Below are positions 8,891 to 18,125 of a stretch of 64,000 bases of DNA, piece after piece (position 1 is the first letter of the stretch; every line of letters starts with the position of its first letter). The notes under the pieces are model-generated. The model made no database searches, had not been told where the DNA came from, and saw only the letters and a program-made list of their open reading frames with translations. This DNA is from LZORAL124-50-18 sp051208045 (GTDB lineage Bacteria; Pseudomonadota; Gammaproteobacteria; Pseudomonadales; Oleiphilaceae), in NCBI GenBank assembly GCA_051208045.1, contig JBPJFY010000001.1:1116001-1180000 (forward strand). The letters run 5' to 3'. A program made the position numbers and the translations under genes.

Positions 8891-9784
8891 TCATGTTGTG
8901 CTTTTGGTGAGTTGTTCTGCCCGATGCACCAGTTTGCGGGCGGCGACCACCACGGGGAGGTCAATCATTTTGCCTTTGTACTCGACAGCCCCTTTGCCTT
9001 CCGTGAGCCCGGCATCAAAAGCGGCAATCAACCCCTGTGCGTGTTCGATTTCAGAATCCGAAGGCGTGTAGACCCCGTTCAGCAACTCGGCTTGTTTAGG
9101 GTGAATGCACAGCGCACCCACAAACCCCATATTTCTGCCTTGAGTGAGCGTCTCTGTAAACCGCTCCAAATCGCTGTAATCAGCAATGGATCCCGGGAAA
9201 CCGAGCGGCTCGATACCGGCACGTCGACAAGCAAACACGATCATCTGGTTGGGGTGGAACAGGGTTGCTGGAGACGGGGTCATACCTGCGGATGCAGAAA
9301 AGTCTTCCGATCCCAGGGTCATCCCGATCAGCCGGGCGTGGGAAGCCGCAATGGCGTCCAGATTAGGGAGGGCCTCAACCGACTCGATCATCGCGATCAG
9401 GGTTGTGTGCCCCTCGGTCATATTCGATGCCCGTTCCTGTTTTTCCACGAGTTCGGCGATACGGATGATCTGGTCTGCGTGCTCCACCTTTGGAATGACC
9501 AGTGTCGACACTTCCGGGCACACGGAGGCCGCGATGTCTTCCTGGGCCAATGACCAGTCCAGATTGATGCGCACCAGCGCGGCGGCACCGTCACAACTGA
9601 CCTTTTTGGCCGCGGAGACGACTTTTCCCCGTGCCGCCGCTTTTTCCGCCAGCGGGACGCTGTCTTCCAGGTCCAGGATATACGCATCAGCCCCTCGGGT
9701 GTGTGCTTTGTCCACGAATTTGTCAATGTGGACCGGGATAAAGAGCAACGACCGCCAGCCGGGGTAAGGTTTCCGTTCTATCAT
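8891..9784 (-). CDS. CitE/HpcH-type CoA-ester lyase (candidate citramalyl- or methylmalyl-CoA lyase)
   Basis: A 297-residue CitE-like TIM-barrel protein. It shows the acidic metal motif YILDLEDSVP, the arginine strand ALVRINLD, and TLGSEDFSASAG near residue 165-176. This family includes malyl-CoA/beta-methylmalyl-CoA lyases and (S)-citramalyl-CoA lyases, which cleave a 3-hydroxyacyl-CoA to acetyl- or propionyl-CoA plus a 2-oxoacid. Immediately upstream on the same strand are the hydratase and a class III CoA-transferase. That favours citramalyl-CoA cleavage to acetyl-CoA and pyruvate, but beta-methylmalyl-CoA cleavage to propionyl-CoA and glyoxylate cannot be excluded from sequence alone. Confidence 0.82.
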   Translation of the reverse strand: MIERKPYPGWRSLLFIPVHIDKFVDKAHTRGADAYILDLEDSVPLAEKAAARGKVVSAAKKVSCDGAAALVRINLDWSLAQEDIAASVCPEVSTLVIPKVEHADQIIRIAELVEKQERASNMTEGHTTLIAMIESVEALPNLDAIAASHARLIGMTLGSEDFSASAGMTPSPATLFHPNQMIVFACRRAGIEPLGFPGSIADYSDLERFTETLTQGRNMGFVGALCIHPKQAELLNGVYTPSDSEIEHAQGLIAAFDAGLTEGKGAVEYKGKMIDLPVVVAARKLVHRAEQLTKSTT

Positions 9785-9805
9785 GATTGCACCCTTTCTA
9801 TGAGA

Positions 9806-10654
9806 CTATTCCACGACCGCATCAAGCTTCATGCAGACCATGTTATCCTGGTCGGTGGACCACAGTTTCAGCGTGTGGCCGTCAATGCTTCCCTGCAGTT
9901 TGAGGGGATTGATATCAAATGTGGGGCGAACAGCCCGGAAATAAAACTCCTTAATGGTTTTGTTCGGTTCCTGTTGTGCCTTGAGATTCAAGAGCAATGT
10001 GACCAACAGGGGGCCGTGCACCACCAAAGCGGGGTAGAGTTCCTCATTTTCCGCGTACGGACGGTCGTAATGAATGCGGTGCCCATTGTAAGTCAGCGCT
10101 GAAAACCGAAAGAGCAGCACAGGATCAATGGTTCGGTCCTCAGACCAAAGCGCATCGTCTTCCGGTGATTTGCCCGGCGGCAACGCTGCTTTTTCTGTGG
10201 GCTGTTCGCGGTAAACGATGTTTTGTACCTGCGTGATGCACAGCTCTCCATTTTGATGGATATCGTGCTGTACATTCACAAACACCAGAGTGCCCGAGCT
10301 TCCGTGTTTCAGGTCGACGGACAGGATAGTGGATGTTCGCTTTGCGGACTCGCCAATGATCAACGGTTTGCGGATTTTCGCTTCACCCGCTGCCCACATA
10401 CGTCTTGGCAGGGGAACCGGGGGCAGAAAGCCTCCTTTGGCCGGGTGCCCGTCTGCGCCGGTCATTGCGCCTCTGGGTGTGGGTAAAAAATAAAGCCACT
10501 CCCAAAACGTTGGCAGATTGTCACCTTTTTCCGGCAACACGTCATGGTCCAGGGCGGCAGCCAAAGCACGTGCGGGGAACAGGGTGATGTCATCTTCCAG
10601 CACCTCCTGCTTTCCTTCCCACGACTTGAGAAATTCCAGATCAATGTCTGACAT
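9806..10654 (-). CDS. FAS1/MaoC-like enoyl-CoA hydratase (candidate mesaconyl-C4-CoA or itaconyl-CoA hydratase)
   Basis: A 282-residue double-hot-dog hydratase. The catalytic region HYDRPYAENEELYPALVVHG near residue 200-220 carries the His and hydratase motif of the HTD2/FAS1-like dehydratase group, which includes mesaconyl-C4-CoA hydratase and itaconyl-CoA hydratase. The length (about 280) matches those enzymes better than the longer tandem-MaoC mesaconyl-C1-CoA hydratase of the classical ethylmalonyl-CoA pathway. The ATG at 10654 is preferred over that at 10663 because AGGAA lies about nine bases upstream of it and abuts the other. It is 18-28 bases downstream of the CoA-transferase gene. 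Confidence 0.8.
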   Translation of the reverse strand: MSDIDLEFLKSWEGKQEVLEDDITLFPARALAAALDHDVLPEKGDNLPTFWEWLYFLPTPRGAMTGADGHPAKGGFLPPVPLPRRMWAAGEAKIRKPLIIGESAKRTSTILSVDLKHGSSGTLVFVNVQHDIHQNGELCITQVQNIVYREQPTEKAALPPGKSPEDDALWSEDRTIDPVLLFRFSALTYNGHRIHYDRPYAENEELYPALVVHGPLLVTLLLNLKAQQEPNKTIKEFYFRAVRPTFDINPLKLQGSIDGHTLKLWSTDQDNMVCMKLDAVVE

Positions 10655-10681
10655 AAAGCTCATTTCCTACAGTTTATAACG

Positions 10682-11896
10682 TCATTCTTTACCGGCAATA
10701 ATGCCTTGATCATGTAGCCGGCCGATCTCCGCGCTACTGAGGCCGACCACGTTCGCCAGCACCTCATCCGTGTGTGCGCCCAGCTCCGGAGCGGGCTGTA
10801 CGGGGCTGCGTTCATACGCCGAAAACTCCCAGGGCGCACCGGCTGCCAGTATTGCGCCGATGTTGGGTTGCTGGATGCTCTGGAACATGGGATTGGCTTG
10901 TGAACATTCCGGGTCGTCGTCCACCATCTGCTTAATGGTCTGATAGCGGCTCCAACACACGCCATGGTCATTAAAGCGCGCTTCAACAGCACGATAGGGT
11001 TGCTGGCCGATCCAACGCTGGAATACGTCGCCGATCTCCTCGCGGGCGGTGAATCGGTTGCCTTCGCAGGAAAGGTCAAGGCTGAGTTTAGCAGCTAGCG
11101 CCTGCATGGCGGCTTCGGACTCTGTCGCCGCGCAGAGAGATTTCCACTGGCGCGCGGTTAATCCGATGACCATCACGCGCTCGCCATCCTGCGTCGTGAA
11201 ATCTTTTCCGAAAGCACCGAACAGGTAGTTGCCATAACGTGGCCTCTCAGCGCCCATTTGTGCTTCTGCGATGAATCCCAGGTGACTCATCACTGCCATG
11301 GCGGCATCTGCCAGGGCCAGTTTGACATGTTGACCTTCGCCGGTCCGGTTTCTGTGTCGTTCTGCGGCGAGTAATCCTACCGCCGCCATTTGCCCGGTCA
11401 CCAGATCCCAGGCAGGTAGTACGTGGTTGGTTGGATCGCCCTGATCACTCGCTCCGGTTATGAAAGGTAAACCGATGGCTGGATTCACTGTGTAATCCAC
11501 CGCAGACCCGCCGTGTCGGTCGCCCTGAATGGTGAGCTGGATCAAATCATTCCGGTGCGCCTTGAGGGACTCATAGGAAAGCCAGCCCTTGGGGGGGAAA
11601 TTGGTTAACAGCATGCCCGCCTCCGGGCCGGGTGCGGTAATGATCTGCTTGGCAAGTTCAGCGCCTTCCGGCGCGCGGAAATTAATCGCCACGGACTTTT
11701 TGGATTTGTTCAGGCCTGCCCAGAAAAAGCTGTGGTCTTGGTCGTTCACTGGCCATCGCCGATAATCGAGGCCGCCACCGATGTTGTCAACGCGAATGAC
11801 ATCCGCACCCAATTGAGCGAGCGTCATACCACCCAGCGGCGCAGCCACGAATGCCGAGGCCTCGACCACCCGCATACCGGATAGAATACCTGTCAT
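10682..11896 (-). CDS. CaiB/BaiF class III CoA-transferase (candidate mesaconyl-CoA C1-C4 or itaconate CoA-transferase)
   Basis: A 404-residue class III CoA-transferase. The N-terminal ADVIRVDNIGGGLDYRRWP, the KKSVAINFRAPEG segment and an Asp at about residue 164 (PAWDLVTGQMAAVGLL), in the place of the family's catalytic aspartate, support the family. It is the first gene of the minus-strand unit and is preceded by AGGAC. Two assignments fit the context: the intramolecular mesaconyl-C1-CoA to C4-CoA transferase of the 3-hydroxypropionate bi-cycle, or succinyl-CoA:itaconate CoA-transferase. The divergent ethylmalonyl-CoA genes favour the first. The choice is inference. Confidence 0.82.
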   Translation of the reverse strand: MTGILSGMRVVEASAFVAAPLGGMTLAQLGADVIRVDNIGGGLDYRRWPVNDQDHSFFWAGLNKSKKSVAINFRAPEGAELAKQIITAPGPEAGMLLTNFPPKGWLSYESLKAHRNDLIQLTIQGDRHGGSAVDYTVNPAIGLPFITGASDQGDPTNHVLPAWDLVTGQMAAVGLLAAERHRNRTGEGQHVKLALADAAMAVMSHLGFIAEAQMGAERPRYGNYLFGAFGKDFTTQDGERVMVIGLTARQWKSLCAATESEAAMQALAAKLSLDLSCEGNRFTAREEIGDVFQRWIGQQPYRAVEARFNDHGVCWSRYQTIKQMVDDDPECSQANPMFQSIQQPNIGAILAAGAPWEFSAYERSPVQPAPELGAHTDEVLANVVGLSSAEIGRLHDQGIIAGKE

Positions 11897-12024
11897 AGTT
11901 TTGTCCTATATTTTTGTAATTTTTAATGCTTGTGAACTGTTTTTCGGTGAAGGGAAAGCGCTCAGAAGCATAAACCAGCCCATCGTAGAATGCCACCAAG
12001 CAAACACTTGGTTCCTTTTTTCTG

Positions 12025-12052
12025 TTGACAAACCGGTGTTGTGCTTTACCTT
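12025..12052 (+). promoter_or_regulatory. Putative sigma70 promoter in the divergent 11897-12089 spacer
   Basis: A consensus -35 TTGACA (12025-12030) is followed after 16 bases by TACCTT, a weak -10 (12047-12052), 38 bases before the MDR gene at 12090. The 193-base spacer also holds the leader of the divergent CoA-transferase gene, so both units may be controlled here. No regulator gene adjoins it. Confidence 0.3.
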
Positions 12053-12089
12053 CTAAACCAAAAAATAGAACGTTGCAAGGATCTACATC

Positions 12090-13106
12090 ATGCGTGCAGT
12101 CGTGTTTGAGCGGCCAGGCCCCTTGAATGAACTTCGGTTGGCGTCATTGCCGCTGCCCGAACCCAAACCGGGCGAAGTGCGGGTAAAATTCCTCTCCATG
12201 GGATTAAATCGGGCGGATGCGTTGTTTCGAGAGGAGAAGTATTTTATCAAACCCGCCTTTCATCCCGTGGCTGGTGAGGATAGCGAGCCGCTTTGCCGGG
12301 TAGGACTGGAAGGCGCAGGGCTGGTGGATGCGGTTGGGCCGGGTGTCTCGCTGAAAATCGGTGAGCGCGTGGCCACCCTGCCTCTTCGGGTAAATCCCGT
12401 GTTTCAAGGCACTTTTGCTGACTATGGTGTGTATGCTGAGCAGGACCTGTTTGTTGTACCGGCCAGCATTCCCGAAGAGATCAGTGGTGCCGTGTGGATG
12501 ATGTATCTGACCGCTTGGGGCGGCATGGTCGCTGATGGCAGGTTAGCGCCCGGCGAGACGGTGACCATCACGGCAGCGTCCAGTTCCGTAGGCATTGCAG
12601 CGATTCAAGTCGCCAAACAGTGCGGTGCGCAGGTGATTGCCACCTCGACCTCTGAGGATAAGCGGGAGAGCCTGGTGAGGCATGGTGCCGATCTGGTCAT
12701 TAACACCCGCGAGGAAGACTATGTGGCAAAGGTGCGAGACTTTACCGGTGAGCGCGGTACTGACCTGGTGTTTGATGCCGTGGCCGGGCCGGGAATGCGC
12801 CACCTGGTTCAGGGTTCCCGACGCGGTGGGCGGGTGATTGTTCATGGGATGCTGGATCGGCGGCCGATGGATGTGCATGCCGGTGTCCTGATGAAACGAC
12901 TGCTGACCTTGAAGGGATTTACGCTGGATCAGGTCATTGATGATATTTCTCTCAGAAATGATGGTATCCGGTTCGTTTCGGAAGGGTTGGCAGCGGGAGC
13001 GTTGGTTCCGGAGGTGGCAGCGGTCTATCCTTTGGCAGAATTCGCCAACGCAATGGCACTATTGGAGTCCAATAAGCATACCGGCAAGATCATCTTGACG
13101 CCTTGA
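12090..13106 (+). CDS. Zinc-independent MDR oxidoreductase
   Basis: A 338-residue medium-chain reductase with the N-terminal GroES-like domain (GLNRADALFREEKY) and a nucleotide-binding loop TITAASSSVGIAAIQVAK near residue 150-168. No zinc-binding cysteine pattern is seen, so it is quinone-reductase/enoyl-reductase-like. It is the second such gene in the first 13 kb and sits between the two pathway units, which makes a role in reducing an unsaturated acyl-CoA or disposing of an aldehyde by-product possible. It is followed by a 181-base spacer before the methylsuccinyl-CoA dehydrogenase gene. Confidence 0.8.
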   Translation: MRAVVFERPGPLNELRLASLPLPEPKPGEVRVKFLSMGLNRADALFREEKYFIKPAFHPVAGEDSEPLCRVGLEGAGLVDAVGPGVSLKIGERVATLPLRVNPVFQGTFADYGVYAEQDLFVVPASIPEEISGAVWMMYLTAWGGMVADGRLAPGETVTITAASSSVGIAAIQVAKQCGAQVIATSTSEDKRESLVRHGADLVINTREEDYVAKVRDFTGERGTDLVFDAVAGPGMRHLVQGSRRGGRVIVHGMLDRRPMDVHAGVLMKRLLTLKGFTLDQVIDDISLRNDGIRFVSEGLAAGALVPEVAAVYPLAEFANAMALLESNKHTGKIILTP

Positions 13107-13161
13107 AAGGTGTTTTGGGAATCTGCGTCGGCATTATTTATAATTCAGGATTCGAATCTCA

Positions 13162-13180
13162 CTATTTATCTCGTAAATAG
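13162..13180. promoter_or_regulatory. Palindrome upstream of the ethylmalonyl-CoA operon
   Basis: CTATTTA (13162-13168) and TAAATAG (13174-13180) form a perfect 7-bp inverted repeat with a 5-base centre, about 108 bases before the TTG start at 13288. No T-run follows, so an operator is more likely than a terminator. A TATAGG at 13222-13227 could be a -10 element, but no convincing -35 is seen. Confidence 0.35.
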
Positions 13181-13287
13181 GTGGTATTCAGGGCTTATAC
13201 TTTAGTTTTACGCGGGCATGGTATAGGATTCGTGCAATTTTATACCTTGCAAAACCTTGCAGAATAATAATTTCGGGAGGCTTCACC

Positions 13288-14976
13288 TTGGCTGGCAATC
13301 ACTCACAGCAGATTCAACGCGCGTCACATGCCATCACTGCCACGCAGTTTCTGGTTGATAAAGCGCTGTCTCACGTTAAAAAGTTATGCCTGAACGAAGC
13401 CGGACGGGTGTCTGCCACTCGCCTGGATGCGCATCAGTTAATTACCTACGAGCTGGCATTCTGCTCCGCAGAAACCTCGGGTGCACGGCATATGATTGAG
13501 TATGCCGATGCAGCACGGGATCGCCGGGCAGATGCGCCGGAATTACTGATTGAAGAGCAAATTGCTCTGTATTTTTGTGCCGAGATGGTTCAAAACGTAC
13601 GTGGCCGGTTGAGCGCACGCCTGAAAGCCTTCGGATTAACGGCGGAAGACCTTGCCGAAACGCTCGATTCAGAGGCGGTTCAGGGGTACGTTCAGGAAAC
13701 ACTTGAAACGGAAAATCTCGTCACACTGGGACAGGTAATGATTGAGCAGGGCGGGCGCACCGGGGAATACCTGCTGGAAGAAGACAAGGAAATCATGCGC
13801 GACACCTTCCGCAGTTTTGCGAACGATGTCGTGATGCCTCTGGCGGAAGAGATCCATCGCCATGACTTGATTGTGCCGGAGCAGATATTGAGCGGCCTGA
13901 CCGAAATGGGCTGTTTCGGGCTCTCAATTCCTGAGCAATACGGTGGTTTGCAGCCGGACGATCAGGAAGACAACATGGGCATGATTGTGGTCACCGAAGA
14001 ACTCTCCCGTGGTTCACTGGCTTCTGCGGGCAGCCTGATTACACGACCTGAGATACTGTCCAAAGCCTTGCTGGCGGGTGGCACGGAAGAGCAGAAACAG
14101 AAATGGTTGCCACGTCTGGCGGCGGCGGACCCGTTGTGTGCCGTGGCAATTACCGAGCCGGACTATGGCTCTGACGTCGCTGGCATGAAGCTCAAAGCGG
14201 AAAAAGTGGACGGTGGTTGGCGACTGAATGGCAATAAAACCTGGTGTACTTTTGGAGGCAAAGCCGGTGTACTGCTGACTTTGGCTCGCACCGACCCAGA
14301 CTCCTCACTGGGTCACAAAGGCCTGTCCATGTTCCTGGTCGAAAAGCCCTCGTCTGACGGCCATGCTTTTGAACATACACAGCCGGAAGGCGGAAAGATC
14401 TCCGGTAAGGCGATTGCCACGATTGGCTACCGGGGCATGCACTCGTTCGACGTATTTTTTGACAATTATTTTGTGCCGGAAGAAAACCTGCTCGGCGGCG
14501 AAGCCGGCTTGGGCAAAGGGTTTTACTACACCATGGCAGGCTTTGCTGGTGGGCGAATTCAAACAGCGGCCCGGGCGACCGGATTGATGCAGGCGGCTTA
14601 CGAGCGTGCCATCAGCTATGCGCAGGAGCGCAAAGTGTTTGGTTCGCCCATCGCAGAATACCAGCTCACCCAGATTAAGATCGCGCGCATGGCCATGCTG
14701 TTGGCGACCTCTCGCCAGTTCACCTATGCCGTTGCTCGCCTGATGGATCAAGGGCAGGGCCAGATGGAGGCCAGTCTGGTGAAACTGTTTGCATGTAAAA
14801 CGTCGGAGTGGCTGTGCCGTGAAGCCTTGCAGATTCACGGGGGCATGGGGTATGCGGAAGAAACTGCCGTGAGCCGTTACTGGATCGATTCGCGCGTTTT
14901 GTCTATCTTCGAAGGCGCGGAAGAGACGCTGGCCCTGAAGGTCATTGGGCGTACGCTGATTGAAAACGCGGCTTGA
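13288..14976 (+). CDS. mcd: (2S)-Methylsuccinyl-CoA dehydrogenase
   Basis: A 562-residue acyl-CoA dehydrogenase with an N-terminal extension of about 160 residues before the conserved domain (EIMRDTFRSFANDVVMPLAEE). This extension and length are characteristic of methylsuccinyl-CoA dehydrogenase. FAD-binding segments AITEPDYGSDVAGMK and NKTWCTFGGK and the C-terminal catalytic region VLSIFEGAEETLALK are present. It would oxidise (2S)-methylsuccinyl-CoA to mesaconyl-C1-CoA and pass electrons to ETF. The start is TTG with GGGAGG seven bases upstream, an uncommon initiator that may limit translation. It heads the ecm-meaB-ccr-epimerase unit, which confirms the assignment. Confidence 0.9.
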   Translation: MAGNHSQQIQRASHAITATQFLVDKALSHVKKLCLNEAGRVSATRLDAHQLITYELAFCSAETSGARHMIEYADAARDRRADAPELLIEEQIALYFCAEMVQNVRGRLSARLKAFGLTAEDLAETLDSEAVQGYVQETLETENLVTLGQVMIEQGGRTGEYLLEEDKEIMRDTFRSFANDVVMPLAEEIHRHDLIVPEQILSGLTEMGCFGLSIPEQYGGLQPDDQEDNMGMIVVTEELSRGSLASAGSLITRPEILSKALLAGGTEEQKQKWLPRLAAADPLCAVAITEPDYGSDVAGMKLKAEKVDGGWRLNGNKTWCTFGGKAGVLLTLARTDPDSSLGHKGLSMFLVEKPSSDGHAFEHTQPEGGKISGKAIATIGYRGMHSFDVFFDNYFVPEENLLGGEAGLGKGFYYTMAGFAGGRIQTAARATGLMQAAYERAISYAQERKVFGSPIAEYQLTQIKIARMAMLLATSRQFTYAVARLMDQGQGQMEASLVKLFACKTSEWLCREALQIHGGMGYAEETAVSRYWIDSRVLSIFEGAEETLALKVIGRTLIENAA

Positions 14977-15029
14977 GCGCGGGCTGAAGAAACCCGGCGC
15001 TTGACGGACACGAATGCGAGATAATGCGA

Positions 15030-17048
15030 ATGGCAGAGAAAAAAGCACACGTTATATACAACAAGGATCTCCAGGCAGACAGTGATCGCCCCTGGATATT
15101 CCGAACCTACGCGGGTCACACCAACGTGTGGGCCAGTAATCAGCTGTTTCGGGAAAATCTGGCGAAAGGCCAGACCGGGTTGAGTATTGCCATGGATCTG
15201 CCGACGCAGTGCGGGTACAGCTCCGATCATGCGATTGCCCAGCCGGAAATTGGTAAAGTCGGCGTGCCCATCAATTCCATCGATGACTTTCGTGTCCTGT
15301 TTGACAACATTCCCATCGATGAAATGAACACGTCCATGACCATCAACGGTACGGCGATGTGGTTGCTGGCCTTGTATGTGGCTCTGGCCGAAGAACGCGG
15401 GGTGGACGTTTCAAAATTAATGGGCACCACGCAGAATGATTTGATCAAGGAATACCTGGCGCGGGGCACATACATATTTCCGCCGGAAGATTCCACGCGC
15501 CTGATCGTGGACATGTATGAATACTGTCTGCATAACATTCCCTCGTGGAATGCGTCAAACATCTGCTCCTACCATTTGCAGGAAGCAGGTGCGACACCCG
15601 TGCAAGAGCTCGCATTTGCTCTGGTCACTGCCATCACCATTCTGGATGCCATCAAAGAGCGCGATTGCTTTACCGAAGAAGAGTTTGAGCGGTGTGTTGG
15701 CCGAATCTCCTTCTTTGTGAATGCGGGTATGAAATTTGTGGAAGAGCTCTGCAAAATGCGGGCATTTGTCGAAATGTGGGATGAGATTACCCAGGAACGC
15801 TATGGCGTGAAAAACCCGAAATATCGGCGTTTTCGTTATGGTGTGCAGGTGAATTCGTTGGGCCTGACCGCAGAACAGCCGGAAAACAACGCCTGGCGTA
15901 TTATTCTGGAAACACTGGGCGTGACACTGAGCCGAAAAGCTCGCTGTCGTGCGCTCCAATTGCCCGCCTGGAACGAAGCACTGTCATTACCCCGCCCCTG
16001 GGATCAGCAGTGGTCATTGCGCATCCAGCAAATTCTCGCCTACGAAACTGATCTGCTGGATTATCCGGATCTGTTTGATGGGTCCGTGGTCGTTGAATCC
16101 AAGGTAAAAGAGCTGAAAGCCGAGGCCTATGCAGAAATCGATAAGATTCTGGACATGGGCGGCGGCGTCGAAGCGGTCAAAAGCGGCTATATGAAATCGG
16201 CACTCGTGGCTTCCCAAAGCGCACGAGTACAGAAACTGGCCAGTGGCGAGCAGATCGTGGTTGGCAAAAACCGTTGGACTGAGGGGCTGCAAAGCCCGCT
16301 GGTGAGCGACTCCGATGGTGGGATCTTTGTGGTCGATGCTGAAGCCGCAAAACGCACCGTGCATGCACTGGAAGCGACCAAGCAAGAACGCGATGATGCG
16401 CAAGTGAAGGCCTGTCTGGCACAGCTGGTGGAAGATGCCAAAGGTGGCAAGAATCTGATGGATGCGTCCATTGCCTGTGCGAAAGCCCGTGCGACGACCG
16501 GGGAGTGGGCGGAAACGTTGCGAGGCGTGTTTGGTGAGTATCGACCCCCGACGGGTGTTGACGGCCAGGCACTGACGGTAGACAGCGATTCTCTGGCTGC
16601 CGTACGCGAAAAAATTGATGCCTTTATTCAAGCCCAAGGGTATCGACCCAAGCTCTTGGTGGCCAAGCCAGGACTGGATGGCCACTCCAATGGCGCCGAG
16701 GTTATTGCGGTTGCGGCCCGTCATGCCGGATTTGACGTCATTTATTTTGGTATCCGTTTGACGCCGGAAGAGGTGGTTCAATCTGCACTGGAAGAAAATG
16801 TGGATGCGATCGGCATCTCCATGTTGTCAGGCTCTCACAATGAAATCATGGCGCAGGTGTTTGAGGGGTTAAATGTGGCCGGGGCCAAAGAAGCCATTCC
16901 CGTGGTGTTGGGAGGGATTATTCCGGAACCAGACCATCAAACCTTGCAAGCCATGGGTGTGAAACGGGTATTTACGCCCAAAGATTTTGACCCCATGGTG
17001 GTGATGGGCGAAATTATGGACGTCATCACGACGTCAAAAAGCGCCTGA
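15030..17048 (+). CDS. ecm: Ethylmalonyl-CoA mutase-type coenzyme B12 mutase
   Basis: A 672-residue single-chain acyl-CoA mutase. The N-terminal TIM barrel opens with WIFRTYAGHTNVWASNQLFR, with MNTSMTINGTAMWLL and CSYHLQEAGATPVQELAFAL in the barrel, and the C-terminal B12 domain has KPGLDGHSNGAE (DxHxxG, base-off/His-on cobalamin binding). It resembles ethylmalonyl-CoA mutase more than the longer methylmalonyl-CoA mutase large subunit, and the flanking genes agree. It would rearrange (2R)-ethylmalonyl-CoA to (2S)-methylsuccinyl-CoA. The ATG at 15030 has GCGAG nine bases upstream; an ATG at 15024 is too close to it. A specific activity test is needed to exclude methylmalonyl-CoA. Confidence 0.88.
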   Translation: MAEKKAHVIYNKDLQADSDRPWIFRTYAGHTNVWASNQLFRENLAKGQTGLSIAMDLPTQCGYSSDHAIAQPEIGKVGVPINSIDDFRVLFDNIPIDEMNTSMTINGTAMWLLALYVALAEERGVDVSKLMGTTQNDLIKEYLARGTYIFPPEDSTRLIVDMYEYCLHNIPSWNASNICSYHLQEAGATPVQELAFALVTAITILDAIKERDCFTEEEFERCVGRISFFVNAGMKFVEELCKMRAFVEMWDEITQERYGVKNPKYRRFRYGVQVNSLGLTAEQPENNAWRIILETLGVTLSRKARCRALQLPAWNEALSLPRPWDQQWSLRIQQILAYETDLLDYPDLFDGSVVVESKVKELKAEAYAEIDKILDMGGGVEAVKSGYMKSALVASQSARVQKLASGEQIVVGKNRWTEGLQSPLVSDSDGGIFVVDAEAAKRTVHALEATKQERDDAQVKACLAQLVEDAKGGKNLMDASIACAKARATTGEWAETLRGVFGEYRPPTGVDGQALTVDSDSLAAVREKIDAFIQAQGYRPKLLVAKPGLDGHSNGAEVIAVAARHAGFDVIYFGIRLTPEEVVQSALEENVDAIGISMLSGSHNEIMAQVFEGLNVAGAKEAIPVVLGGIIPEPDHQTLQAMGVKRVFTPKDFDPMVVMGEIMDVITTSKSA

Positions 17049-17076
17049 CGGACAGCAGGCTCAGGATATACACCCC

Positions 17077-18099
17077 ATGACCGACGTCATCACCGGCTTG
17101 CCGGCAGCGCTACAACAACAGTGTGATCGAGCACTGGCGCTGGAGAAGTGGCCAATTGCACAGTTGGTGTCGCAGTTTGAAAAGGACACGACGGAAGCTG
17201 CGGCGAGTCGTGAGGCCATATTGACCTACCTGGAGAGTCAAAAAGGGACGACGGCAACGATACTGGGTATCACCGGCACTCCGGGGGCAGGGAAGTCGAG
17301 CCTGATTGGGCAACTGTGTATGCAGTTATTGAATCAGGACGATCAGCGCTCGGTCGCGGTAGTGGCCGTAGACCCCTCCAGTCAGCTGTCGGGCGGAGCA
17401 TTGTTGGGAGATCGTACGCGTACGCAATTCCCGATCAACGAGAAAAGATTATACTTTCGCTCACAGGCGTCCGCGCTGGACTTGGGCGGGATGGGCCGAA
17501 AGACCTTTCAGGTGGTTCGGCTGTTACGAAAAATATTCGATCTGGTGATTATCGAAACCGTGGGAATCGGCCAGAGCGAAATTGAAGTCGATCGCCTGAG
17601 CGATCATACATTGCTGGTAATGCAACCCCTGGCAGGTGACCAGGTCCAGTTTATGAAAGCTGGAATCATGGAAGTGCCGGACACATTTGTCATAAATAAA
17701 TGTGATGAAGACACTTTGGCCAAACGAAGCTACCACCTGCTACGATCCAGTCTCAAATTAGCCAATATTTATGTGAATGAGGAACGGGAACAAACTACGC
17801 CCATTTTCCTCACCAGTGCAACGAAACACAAAGGCATTCAGGAATTAGCGGATCACATCGTCAACATCATGTGCGCCGCACGCTCTTCAGAAGAGTTTGA
17901 GCAGGTTGAAAAAGCTTTTCTGGGCAAGTGGGTGAAAGACGCCTATGGTAATTACGGTGTCTCCGTGATGGAGCGATACCTGCAGAATAATGCCGCATCA
18001 CCATTTACCTTTGATTCAGCGCTTAAACAGCTGAAGGGTGTTTTCAACACAACGCTACCGGACCCAGCGTTGATCAATTGCACAGTCACGAACGAATAA
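17077..18099 (+). CDS. meaB: MeaB/ArgK-type GTPase, B12-mutase chaperone
   Basis: A 340-residue G3E-family GTPase. The P-loop GTPGAGKSS is near residue 66-74, followed by DPSSQLSGGALLGDRTR and the switch region ETVGIGQSE. MeaB proteins gate cobalamin loading into, and protect, acyl-CoA mutases. It lies 28 bases after the mutase stop and 26 bases before ccr, so it probably serves the mutase encoded beside it. Confidence 0.92.
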   Translation: MTDVITGLPAALQQQCDRALALEKWPIAQLVSQFEKDTTEAAASREAILTYLESQKGTTATILGITGTPGAGKSSLIGQLCMQLLNQDDQRSVAVVAVDPSSQLSGGALLGDRTRTQFPINEKRLYFRSQASALDLGGMGRKTFQVVRLLRKIFDLVIIETVGIGQSEIEVDRLSDHTLLVMQPLAGDQVQFMKAGIMEVPDTFVINKCDEDTLAKRSYHLLRSSLKLANIYVNEEREQTTPIFLTSATKHKGIQELADHIVNIMCAARSSEEFEQVEKAFLGKWVKDAYGNYGVSVMERYLQNNAASPFTFDSALKQLKGVFNTTLPDPALINCTVTNE

Positions 18100-18125
18100 C
18101 AATTACTTAATATGAGGACTGAAAA

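Noticed and set aside
13162..13180. Terminator for the MDR gene at 12090
   Set aside because: The stem is AT-only and no T-run follows; an operator is a better reading.
16014..16781. Minus-strand frame opposite the mutase gene
   Set aside because: Entirely inside ecm and without protein features.
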